A stretch of DNA of 13,761 bases, taken from positions 1-13,761 of the forward strand of contig DYZF01000259.1 of NCBI GenBank assembly GCA_020741375.1. The letters are read 5' to 3'. The stretch comes from Tessaracoccus flavescens. Its GTDB lineage: Bacteria > Actinomycetota > Actinomycetes > Propionibacteriales > Propionibacteriaceae. The translations under genes were made by a program, and so were the position numbers. Under the pieces are notes generated by a model that was given only the letters and a program-made list of their open reading frames with translations, was not told where the DNA came from and did not search any database. Every line of letters begins with the position of its first letter. Position 1 is the stretch's first letter. Positions 7,268-12,957 of this stretch are shown in pieces.

Positions 7268-8074
7268 CTACTTCTTTTTCTTCTTGTTGGCCTTGTCGAT
7301 CTCCTTGAGGCGGTCAGGGTGATCCATCTCATCCTTGGCGGCGAGGGCCGCGCCGATGATGCCGGCCTTGTTGCGCAGCTTCGCCGGAATGATCGGGGTC
7401 TTGAGATCCAGCAGGTCGCCGAACTCGTCCCAATCCTTCGACACGCCGCCGCCGACGACGAACAGGTCCGGGGAGAACAGCATCTCGACGTGGCTGTAGT
7501 AGCGCTGTAGGCGCTCCTCGGCCCACGTCTTGTACGAGAGGCCTTCCTTGTCCTTGATCGACGACGCCGCCCGCTTCTCCGCGTCGAAGCCGTCGATCTC
7601 GAGGTGCCCGAGTTCAGCGTTGGGCAGCAGCACGCCGCGGTAGATGATGGCCGAGCCGATGCCGGTGCCCAGCGTGGTCAGGATGACGAGGCCGGGGTGG
7701 TCCTTGGCGGCGCCGAAGTGCACCTCGGCGAGGCCGGCGGCGTCAGCGTCGTTGACCAGCGTGATCGGGCGGCCCAGCTTGTCCTCGAAGTACTCGTCGG
7801 CCTTGAGCCCGGCCCACTTCTGATCGAGGTTCGCGATGAACGGCACGGTTCCGTGGACGACGGGGGCGGGGATGGTGATGCCGACGGGGTTGTCGCCGAT
7901 CTGGTCCTCAAAGGCGTCGATGATCTCGCCGATCACCTCGGCAACGGCCTTCGGGGTGGACTTTTCGGGAGTCGGAATGCGGAGACGATCGGCGGCGAAA
8001 TCGCCCGCCTCAAGATCGACGGGGGCACCCTTGATGCCAGAGCCGCCGACGTCGATGCCCAAGATGAAGTTCAT
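7268..8074 (-). CDS. ppgK: Polyphosphate glucokinase (ROK family) with C-terminal lysine tail
   Basis: The 268-residue cytosolic kinase matches polyphosphate/ATP glucokinases (usually about 250-270 residues), which make glucose 6-phosphate from glucose and inorganic polyphosphate. [12 protein letters not shown] (5-16) is the phosphate loop of this subfamily. [11 protein letters not shown] (107-117) contains the catalytic base, probably Asp110. TLGTGIGSA (134-142) is the second phosphate motif and ELGHLEIDG (154-162) the glucose-contact segment. The CxCGxxGC zinc site of ordinary ROK kinases is absent, as expected for PpgK. The protein ends ANKKKKK: five lysines at 264-268, an unusual purine-rich stretch that may bind polyphosphate (inference). 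The ATG at 8074 has no Shine-Dalgarno sequence and follows TATAGT by 7 nt, so a leaderless transcript is likely. It lies 92 bp downstream of the PH-domain operon and converges on argS. The family call is firm. Confidence 0.95.
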   Translation of the reverse strand: MNFILGIDVGGSGIKGAPVDLEAGDFAADRLRIPTPEKSTPKAVAEVIGEIIDAFEDQIGDNPVGITIPAPVVHGTVPFIANLDQKWAGLKADEYFEDKLGRPITLVNDADAAGLAEVHFGAAKDHPGLVILTTLGTGIGSAIIYRGVLLPNAELGHLEIDGFDAEKRAASSIKDKEGLSYKTWAEERLQRYYSHVEMLFSPDLFVVGGGVSKDWDEFGDLLDLKTPIIPAKLRNKAGIIGAALAAKDEMDHPDRLKEIDKANKKKKK

Positions 8075-8081
8075 GGGCGAA

Positions 8082-8087
8082 ACTATA
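8082..8087 (-). promoter_or_regulatory. Probable -10 box of ppgK (leaderless start)
   Basis: TATAGT on the minus strand is separated by 7 nt (TTCGCCC) from the ATG at 8074, which has no ribosome-binding site. No clear -35 hexamer is seen. This suggests ppgK has its own promoter although the gene before it is on the same strand. Confidence 0.6.
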
Positions 8088-8125
8088 GAGGTTCGCCGTC
8101 GGGAAGCAGAGGGCCGGCTGGTTTT

Positions 8126-8146
8126 AACTGAAGTGAAGCTTCAGCT
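8126..8146 (-). terminator. Weak hairpin between the PH-domain operon and ppgK
   Basis: CTGAAG (8128-8133) and CTTCAG (8139-8144) form a 6-bp stem around a 5-nt loop, extended by a G-U and an A-T pair. On the minus strand it is followed by a short AAAA run, not U residues. It may end the upstream operon weakly. Confidence 0.3.
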
Positions 8147-8166
8147 GCGACTGGCCGGTCGGCTGA

Positions 8167-9636
8167 TCATGCCGCGGCTGCGCGCGCCTCGCGACCGCGG
8201 ATGATCTGAGCGTCGAAGATCTCCCGAGCCACCCGCTCGTCCACGTGATAGAGCTTCAGTGAGACGGGGCCGTCGGTGGTGTGAATCTCGACGGTGGCGA
8301 GCTTCAGCAGGCGCTGCAGCGGCCCCTGCGTGACGCCGATGGACTGCATCCGACGATGCGGCACCACGGTTAGGCGGTTCTCGAACAGGCCGTGGCGGGC
8401 GACGAGGACGTCTGGCCCGACGCCCCAGGTGTGCGTCCACCAGTTGATCGGGGTAAGCCAGCGGGCGCGGTTGGGCTGCGGGGTGGGCTGGATCTGCCTC
8501 AGGTCGGTGTCGGGCCAGATGGCGCGCAGCACCGTCTCGACGTCGGCCCAAGAGCCGAAAGGCAGGATGACCGACTTCTTGTTGCCGCCGTCCTCCGCCG
8601 TCGGATCGTTGTAGCCCAGCACGCTCGCCTGCATGCGGTAGAGGCCAGTGAGCCGCTGCAGCAGGTCCTGCTCGATCACCACGCCCTGGATGCGCTCCGG
8701 GCGCAGACCCTGCGCCGTGGTGGACGTGAGTCCGCGGCTGATCCGCAGGGCCCCGTCGCGGCGAGTCATCCGGAAGTTCCAGTTGGTGCCCAACTGATTC
8801 CACACCCAGGCGACGGCGCCGACGAGGAGGCCGAAGACGGCGGGGGAGCTGTCGAAGATGAGGGTGATGGCGAGGATCACAGCCGCCATGACGACGAAGA
8901 CGAGGGAGGTGGAGGACAGGAAAGTGCCCAACAGAAGCGTCGGGATGGAGACGGCGTGCACCGGTTCCTCCGGCGCGTTCGGCGCGGGGCTGAGGTGCGG
9001 GGAGCCCGGGAACCCCTGCTCTGGGCCGGGCATGAAGTCTGGCGCGGCGGAGCCGGCCGGAACGTTTCCCGCCGATCCGGGCTCGAAGGGAACCCCGCTC
9101 TGGATCGCGGACTGCTGGGCGGCCGGGCCCAGCTTCGCGACGTGGGCGCGCGCCAAGATGTGCTCGCGCAGTGCCTCCGCCCGCGCCTTGGTGAGGAAGG
9201 CCAGCGACTGCCCGCCGGCTCCGCCGACGTCGATCTGCACCTTGGCCAAGCCGAGCAGCCGAGCGACGAACGGCTGGGTCACGTCGACGGACTGCACCTT
9301 GGTGTAATCGATCCGCGACGACGACGCCCAGATCAGACGGCGTTCGATCCGGAACTCGTCATCGTCGGCGATGAAGGTGGTGGTGCGCCACGCCAACACG
9401 CCGGTGATCCCGGCGATGACGACGACGATGGCCGTGCCGATCCCGGCGAACAGCCCGAACGTGCCGATGTTGGCCAGACCGCTCTCGCTGATCTCGCGAA
9501 AGAACATGACGCCGGCGGCCACCAGCACGATGCCGCTGTGCGCCAGCCCCGTGAGCGGGCTGGGGCGTTCGATCACCTTCTGACCGACGTCGCGTGGGCT
9601 GACCTCCGAGGCCTCCGGGAGGGTTGTGTCGTCCAT
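8167..9636 (-). CDS. Membrane protein with three bacterial PH (bPH_2, YdbT-like) domains
   Basis: The 489-residue protein resembles YdbT-type proteins: pairs of membrane segments alternating with bPH_2 domains (the PF03703 type). Hydrophobic segments lie at about 31-48, 58-84, 231-260 and 264-281. PH-like domains span about 85-160 ([20 protein letters not shown]), 286-370 ([16 protein letters not shown]) and 405-480 ([27 protein letters not shown]). Each has the family pattern of an R/I-x-Y/V-P-x-x-R/K-x-Q-S-x-x-V strand followed by L-x-R-L-x-G/K-L-A. A Pro/Gly/Ala-rich linker (about 180-228) separates the first domain from the second membrane pair. The ATG at 9636 overlaps the stop of the preceding gene as TGATG, so translation is coupled. 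The reading frame continues upstream inside that gene without family character. The family's role is unproven; membrane assembly or envelope stress is suggested for related proteins. Confidence 0.87.
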   Translation of the reverse strand: MDDTTLPEASEVSPRDVGQKVIERPSPLTGLAHSGIVLVAAGVMFFREISESGLANIGTFGLFAGIGTAIVVVIAGITGVLAWRTTTFIADDDEFRIERRLIWASSSRIDYTKVQSVDVTQPFVARLLGLAKVQIDVGGAGGQSLAFLTKARAEALREHILARAHVAKLGPAAQQSAIQSGVPFEPGSAGNVPAGSAAPDFMPGPEQGFPGSPHLSPAPNAPEEPVHAVSIPTLLLGTFLSSTSLVFVVMAAVILAITLIFDSSPAVFGLLVGAVAWVWNQLGTNWNFRMTRRDGALRISRGLTSTTAQGLRPERIQGVVIEQDLLQRLTGLYRMQASVLGYNDPTAEDGGNKKSVILPFGSWADVETVLRAIWPDTDLRQIQPTPQPNRARWLTPINWWTHTWGVGPDVLVARHGLFENRLTVVPHRRMQSIGVTQGPLQRLLKLATVEIHTTDGPVSLKLYHVDERVAREIFDAQIIRGREARAAAA

Positions 9637-10124
9637 CAAATGCCGGCCTGCTGATTCTCGCCGTGCTCGATGAGGCGGTCGCGGAGGGCTGCGGCGTCGG
9701 CGGCGGTGAGGCCGGGGATGTCGATCGAGCCGCTGGTGGAGGACGTGACCATCTGAACGCTCGCCAGCCCGAACGCGCGCTGCAACGGGCCTGAGTTCAC
9801 CTGCACCAACTGCATGCGCCCGTAGGGCACGCAGGTGAGGTTCTTGAAGAAGATCCCGTGGGTCAGGTAGACGTCTTCGTCGCGCTCGGCGTAGCCCCAG
9901 GAGCGGAACACCCGCGGGGCGCGCCAGATCCGCCACGCCAACCAGACGACGCCAACTCCGATGACCGTCCAGCCCACCCACGACGGGAACAGCCAGAAGG
10001 CGAGGGCAGCCAGCGCCCCGAAGAACACGATCCACACCAGAGGGATCATCAACAGCTTGAGCTTCAGGTAGTTCGGCGACAACCGCTGCCATTCCACGCC
10101 GGGAGGCGCGAAGAGTTCGTTCAT
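9636..10124 (-). CDS. Membrane protein with one bacterial PH (bPH_2, YdbS-like) domain
   Basis: The 162-residue protein has two transmembrane segments (about 22-44 and 48-66) followed by one bPH_2 domain (about 74-152). Its motif strand FFKNLTCVPYGRMQLVQVNSG (92-112) precedes LQRAFGLASVQM (114-125), the standard bPH_2 order. YdbS/YdbT pairs of one short and one long PH membrane protein are common in Gram-positive bacteria, and this gene is the short partner of the next one. The ATG at 10124 overlaps the DUF1707 gene stop as TGATG, and its own stop overlaps the start of the long PH gene in the same way. GAGAGG lies 11 nt upstream as a loose ribosome-binding site. The two proteins probably act together at the cytoplasmic membrane; their biochemical role is not known. 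Confidence 0.88.
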   Translation of the reverse strand: MNELFAPPGVEWQRLSPNYLKLKLLMIPLVWIVFFGALAALAFWLFPSWVGWTVIGVGVVWLAWRIWRAPRVFRSWGYAERDEDVYLTHGIFFKNLTCVPYGRMQLVQVNSGPLQRAFGLASVQMVTSSTSGSIDIPGLTAADAAALRDRLIEHGENQQAGI

Positions 10125-10801
10125 CAGGGCTTGAACCTCTCAAACTGGTTGCGGCGGGCGTCGGGGCCGATGATCTTGACCTCGCCCATCATGACAGTGC
10201 CGTGCAGCCGGAGCCTGACCCCCTGGCCGTCGCGGGCCGGGCGTACGCCGTCGACCTTGACCTCGCCCAGCAGCATGCTGAGGCCGGAGGAATCGACGGT
10301 GACCCCCTCCGGCACCCGGATCTTCACCTCGCACATGGCACCGCCGATGTGGATGGTGATGTCGTTGGCGGCGAAGGTGGCGGTGCTGAAATCGGCTCGC
10401 ACCTCGCCCAGCCAGGAGTTGAGGCTGACCGTGCCGGCGACGTGCTCGATGTGCCCGGGGCGGTAGGTGGATAGCAGCGCCGACCCGCCCGTGAAGCCCG
10501 TGGCCGCGACCGGGCCGACGGTGGGCCGAGTGGCCGGGAAGTCTGGGGCCCCGTACACCGGCTGCGCGCTGGGCACCGACGGTGCCGGCGACGGCTGGTA
10601 CGAGGAGAGCTTTACGAGATCTGTGGTGAGCCCGTTCAGATCCCCGAAGGTCTTGGCGTCGTAGGCCTTCGTGATCCGCTCGGCGTGCTCATCGAACGTG
10701 AGGCGGCCGTCGGCGTAGGCGCTGTTGAGAAGCTGGGCCACGAGTTCTCTGTCGTGATCTGCGCAACGCAGAGAATCGAGGCGGTGTGGCTCGGCGGTCA
10801 T
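10124..10801 (-). CDS. DUF1707 domain protein with LiaF-like C-terminal beta repeats
   Basis: The 225-residue protein starts with a DUF1707 (SHOCT-like) domain: SLRCADHDRELVAQLLNSAYADGRLTFDEHAERITKAY at about 10-47, matching the family R-x-S/A-D-x-D-R-E plus GRL-x-x-x-E-x-x-ER pattern. A Pro/Ser/Ala-rich linker follows (about 66-110). The C-terminal half contains four spaced repeats, LGEVRADF (131-138), MCEVKIRV (156-163), LGEVKVDG (178-185) and MGEVKIIG (205-212), as in LiaF/YvqF-type cell-wall-stress C-terminal domains. No transmembrane segment is evident. The start at 10801 is chosen because it begins the DUF1707 domain; the frame stays open far upstream only as a shadow of the phosphofructokinase gene. 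TAGACT lies 7 nt before the ATG and no ribosome-binding site is present, suggesting a leaderless message. It leads a TGATG-coupled operon with two PH-domain genes. The biological role is unknown; envelope-stress sensing is a guess from the C-terminal domain. Confidence 0.85.
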   Translation of the reverse strand: MTAEPHRLDSLRCADHDRELVAQLLNSAYADGRLTFDEHAERITKAYDAKTFGDLNGLTTDLVKLSSYQPSPAPSVPSAQPVYGAPDFPATRPTVGPVAATGFTGGSALLSTYRPGHIEHVAGTVSLNSWLGEVRADFSTATFAANDITIHIGGAMCEVKIRVPEGVTVDSSGLSMLLGEVKVDGVRPARDGQGVRLRLHGTVMMGEVKIIGPDARRNQFERFKP

Positions 10802-10808
10802 GTTTTTC

Positions 10809-10814
10809 AGTCTA
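10809..10814 (-). promoter_or_regulatory. Probable -10 box of the DUF1707 operon (leaderless start)
   Basis: TAGACT on the minus strand is followed by 7 nt (GAAAAAC) and the ATG at 10801, with no ribosome-binding site. No good -35 hexamer is visible at 16-18 bp. Confidence 0.55.
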
Positions 10815-10837
10815 CGGTGCGCCACTGTCACGCTCGG

Positions 10838-10864
10838 TAGAGTGGGTCCGTCAGCGACGGAAGG
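10838..10864 (+). promoter_or_regulatory. Possible -10 box and ribosome-binding site of the phosphofructokinase gene
   Basis: TAGAGT (10838-10843) fits TANNNT, and GGAAGG (10859-10864) lies 6 nt before the ATG at 10871. This gene therefore has a conventional short leader, unlike its divergent neighbour. No convincing -35 is seen. Confidence 0.45.
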
Positions 10865-10870
10865 CAAGAC

Positions 10871-11998
10871 ATGGGCGCGAAGAAGCGGGTCGGCATCCTC
10901 ACCGCGGGCGGCGATTCGCCCGGGCTCAACGCGGCGATCCGCGGCTTCGGCAAGTCGGCCATCGGCCATCACGGGATGGAACTGATTGGATTCGAGCAGG
11001 GCATCAAGGGTTTGGCCGAGGACAAGTGGCGCCTGCTCGATTCGTCTGCGCTCTCCGGCATCCTCACCATCGGCGGAACGGTGCTGGGCACGTCGCGCGA
11101 CAAGCCGCACAAGATGATGATCGACGGCGAGGTCCGCGACATGATCCCCACCATCATCGAGAACTGTGAGCGCAACAAGCTCGACGCGCTCGTCTGCATC
11201 GGCGGTGGCGGCACGGCCAAGAACGCCAAGCGGCTCAGCGACGCCGGCCTCAACGTGATCCACCTCCCGAAGACCATCGACAACGACATCGCCCACACCG
11301 ACACCAGCTTCGGCTTCTCCACTGCGCTCGGCATCGCCACTGAGGCCGTCGACCGCCTGCATTCGACGGCGCACTCCCACCACCGCGTCATCGTCGTGGA
11401 GATTATGGGCCACAAGGCCGGCTGGTTGACGCTCGGCGCTGGCATCGCCGGCGGGGCAGACGTCATCCTCATCCCAGAGGTGCCCTACAACATCGAGTCG
11501 GTGGCCGAATCGGTCAAGCGCCGGGCGAGCTCCGGGCGCAACTTCTCGGTCATCGCTCTGGCGGAGGGTGCTCGCAACGAGGAGGACACCGCCGACATGC
11601 AGGCGGCCGAGGCGTTGCGCAAGGCTGCGTCGACGCCGGAGGCGAAGGCCGCGGCAGACCGTCACCGGGCCACCGTCGAGGCGAGCCACCGCGACAACGC
11701 CTTCAAGGTTGCCGCCGAACTAGAGCAGGCAACCGGCTTGGAATCCCGCGTCACCGTCCTTGGCTACGTGCAGCGCGGTGGCACACCAGACGCCAACGAC
11801 CGCCTCTTGGGAACGCTCCTCGGCTCCGCCGGTGCTGATTTCGTGGCCAAGGGGACGTTCGGCGTCACGGTGGCGTCCCAGGCCGGCGAGGCGGTGCCGG
11901 TGCCGCTCGCCGACGTCGCGGGCAACCTGAAGACGGTGCCTGTGGATCACGCTTGGATCAAGGCTGCCCGCGGCGTCGGGACGGCGTTGGGGGACTGA
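10871..11998 (+). CDS. pfkA: 6-phosphofructokinase (mixed ATP/PPi-type clade)
   Basis: The 375-residue cytosolic enzyme phosphorylates fructose 6-phosphate to fructose 1,6-bisphosphate. TAGGDSPGLN (11-20) opens the fold. PKTIDNDI (133-140) contains the catalytic Asp137. MGHKAGWLTL (179-188) and ILIPEVP (199-205) bind the sugar phosphate, and VLGYVQRGG (296-304) is the C-terminal signature. Position 134 is Lys, where ATP-only enzymes such as E. coli PfkA have Gly124; Lys here is typical of PPi-using enzymes. The GGDGS/GGDDS motif reads GGGGT (111-115), so the residue after GG is Gly and not the usual Mg-binding Asp, and the next is also Gly. A charged insertion (about 235-280) makes it longer than the ~320-residue bacterial ATP enzyme. 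The start follows GGAAGG at 6 nt. The phosphoryl donor, ATP or PPi, cannot be settled from sequence alone. It meets the VOC gene tail-to-tail with a 3-bp gap. Confidence 0.92.
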   Translation: MGAKKRVGILTAGGDSPGLNAAIRGFGKSAIGHHGMELIGFEQGIKGLAEDKWRLLDSSALSGILTIGGTVLGTSRDKPHKMMIDGEVRDMIPTIIENCERNKLDALVCIGGGGTAKNAKRLSDAGLNVIHLPKTIDNDIAHTDTSFGFSTALGIATEAVDRLHSTAHSHHRVIVVEIMGHKAGWLTLGAGIAGGADVILIPEVPYNIESVAESVKRRASSGRNFSVIALAEGARNEEDTADMQAAEALRKAASTPEAKAAADRHRATVEASHRDNAFKVAAELEQATGLESRVTVLGYVQRGGTPDANDRLLGTLLGSAGADFVAKGTFGVTVASQAGEAVPVPLADVAGNLKTVPVDHAWIKAARGVGTALGD

Positions 11999-12001
11999 CG
12001 C

Positions 12002-12697
12002 TCAGCGCTCGTGGTAGCCGTAGAGGTCGTCCTGCTGGGCGTTGATCCAGATTTCCTCGCGGCCATCTGGGTGGTCGACGCGCAGCGTGCGGCCGAAGTT
12101 CTCATCGATGACTCGCACAGCCATGCCCTTGGCCTCCAACTGCTCGGCGAGCGCATCGAGGGGGCCCGCCGATTCGAACGAGAGCGTCGAGGCGCAGCCG
12201 GTGCCAGAGTGCACCGCGATCAGGCCGTCGTCGACGGTGAAGTCGGCCCAGACGCCCGAATCCGACGCGATGCGGGGCTCGGCACCAATGCCCTTGAGGG
12301 CGGTAGCTGCGGCGTCGACGTCGGGGGTGGACCAGATTGGCATCACGGACAGCTGGCCCGCGGGGCCGTCGGAGTCCGCCGACCACGGGTTGAATCCCAG
12401 GCGCTGGCCGTCGGCCATCAGAGCCTCCCAGACGGTGCCTGCGCCCTCAAGCTCGCGGTGCTGCACCTCGCCGCCGGTCGCCCGGGCGGCCGCCTCGGGG
12501 TCAGTGGCGTCGAACCAGAATTCGAGGTCGCCGGAGCGCTCCTCGCTGTCAGCGCCGTGCAGCGCGACGACGCCGCCGCCGAACCGGACGACCTTCCAGC
12601 CGGGCGAGTCGGTGACGAGCGTGCCGCCGAGTGCGGTGAGCAGGGAGACCCACGCATCAGGGTTGTTGGTGAACTGAATCGGAGCGGTGCGGATCAT
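12002..12697 (-). CDS. VOC (glyoxalase/bleomycin-resistance fold) two-module protein
   Basis: The 231-residue protein appears to contain two VOC-type beta-alpha-beta-beta-beta modules, about 1-105 and 115-225. The first starts MIRTAPIQFTNNPDAWVSLLTALGG and includes DLEFWFDATDPEAAARA (57-73). The second includes SVMPIWSTPDVDAAATALKGIGAE (117-140), STLSFESAGPLDALAEQLEAKGMAVRVIDENFGRTLRVDHPDGREEIWIN, the classic ending with the DPxG-like HPDGREEIWI segment (209-218). His and Glu residues that could bind metal are present (H48, H80, E216), but a complete metal site cannot be assigned. The start is firm: AGGAGG lies 7 nt before the ATG, inside the preceding gene, whose TGA overlaps this ATG (ATGA). 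The partner is a ribbon-helix-helix protein, so the pair is one regulated unit. Enzyme, binding protein or antibiotic-sequestering roles are all possible. Confidence 0.85.
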   Translation of the reverse strand: MIRTAPIQFTNNPDAWVSLLTALGGTLVTDSPGWKVVRFGGGVVALHGADSEERSGDLEFWFDATDPEAAARATGGEVQHRELEGAGTVWEALMADGQRLGFNPWSADSDGPAGQLSVMPIWSTPDVDAAATALKGIGAEPRIASDSGVWADFTVDDGLIAVHSGTGCASTLSFESAGPLDALAEQLEAKGMAVRVIDENFGRTLRVDHPDGREEIWINAQQDDLYGYHER

Positions 12698-12846
12698 TTC
12701 GGGTCCTCCTGAGGGTTGGACAGGTACTGCTGAAGGGCCTTCTCAACAACTCCGGAGAGGCTCAGGCCTTCGTCTACCGCGCGGTGCTTGATCTCGCGGA
12801 TGAGATCCGGCGGCAGGTAGACATTGCATTGCTGCTTTGCTGTCAT
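12694..12846 (-). CDS. Small ribbon-helix-helix (CopG-like) DNA-binding protein
   Basis: A 50-residue protein runs from the ATG at 12846 to a TGA at 12696-12694. Residues 8-12 (NVYLP) form the DNA-contacting beta strand. PDLIREIKHRAVDEG (13-27) and SLSGVVEKALQQYLSN (29-44) form the two helices, with the conserved Gly27-Leu-Ser-Leu-Ser turn of CopG/MetJ/Arc-type dimers. Its last codons contain the AGGAGG that serves the VOC gene, and the two genes overlap by 4 nt. RHH proteins of this size usually act as antitoxins or autorepressors, but no toxin gene follows here; the partner is a VOC protein. A TTGACC-17 bp-TAGATT promoter lies just upstream, with TAGATT 6 nt before the ATG and no ribosome-binding site, so the transcript is probably leaderless. 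Tandem CTAG motifs at the start could be its own operator. Confidence 0.82.
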   Translation of the reverse strand: MTAKQQCNVYLPPDLIREIKHRAVDEGLSLSGVVEKALQQYLSNPQEDPK

Positions 12847-12847
12847 G

Positions 12848-12859
12848 CTAGCAATCTAG
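12848..12859 (-). promoter_or_regulatory. Candidate RHH operator: tandem CTAG motifs
   Basis: Two CTAG motifs (12848-12851 and 12856-12859) are spaced 8 bp apart, from the -10 box to the start codon. RHH dimers such as MetJ commonly bind tandem 8-bp repeats, so autorepression is plausible. This is inference from spacing only. Confidence 0.35.
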
Positions 12860-12881
12860 TTCGCGCTTGGGTCTCGGTCAA
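12853..12881 (-). promoter_or_regulatory. Promoter of the RHH-VOC operon
   Basis: On the minus strand TTGACC (12876-12881) and TAGATT (12853-12858) are separated by exactly 17 bp. TAGATT ends 6 nt before the ATG at 12846. It is the closest match to a housekeeping-sigma promoter in the window and indicates leaderless translation. Confidence 0.72.
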
Positions 12882-12909
12882 GGGCATTCTCGAATCTCTG
12901 ACCACAGGA

Positions 12910-12936
12910 TTCACGGTGAGGGGTCGAGTCCGTGAA
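12910..12936. repeat. Short inverted repeat downstream of the FAD/Fe-S gene
   Basis: TTCACGG (12910-12916) pairs perfectly with CCGTGAA (12930-12936) across a 13-nt loop, between the stop of the Fe-S gene and the RHH promoter. Closer to the stop, a CGCC-GAAA-GGCG mini-hairpin (about 12945-12956) could help termination. Both are short, so a termination role is only possible. Confidence 0.35.
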
Positions 12937-12957
12937 GAAGTGGCCGCCTTTCGGCGA

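Noticed and set aside
9637..10143. N-terminal extension of the long PH protein frame up to 10143
   Set aside because: This part is a shadow of the short PH gene. The ATG at 9636 sits in a TGATG junction and begins the family-like sequence.
10802..11689. Upstream extension of the DUF1707 frame to 11689
   Set aside because: It lies antisense to the phosphofructokinase gene and lacks domain character; the DUF1707 domain begins right after the ATG at 10801.
12694..12846. Toxin-antitoxin reading of the RHH gene
   Set aside because: The overlapping partner has a VOC fold with no toxin motif, so a classical toxin-antitoxin pair is not supported.
12917..12932. GGTCGAGTCC resembling a tRNA T-loop near 12922-12931
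   Set aside because: No acceptor, D or anticodon stems can be built around it and the T-loop is one base short, so it is not a tRNA or a convincing remnant.
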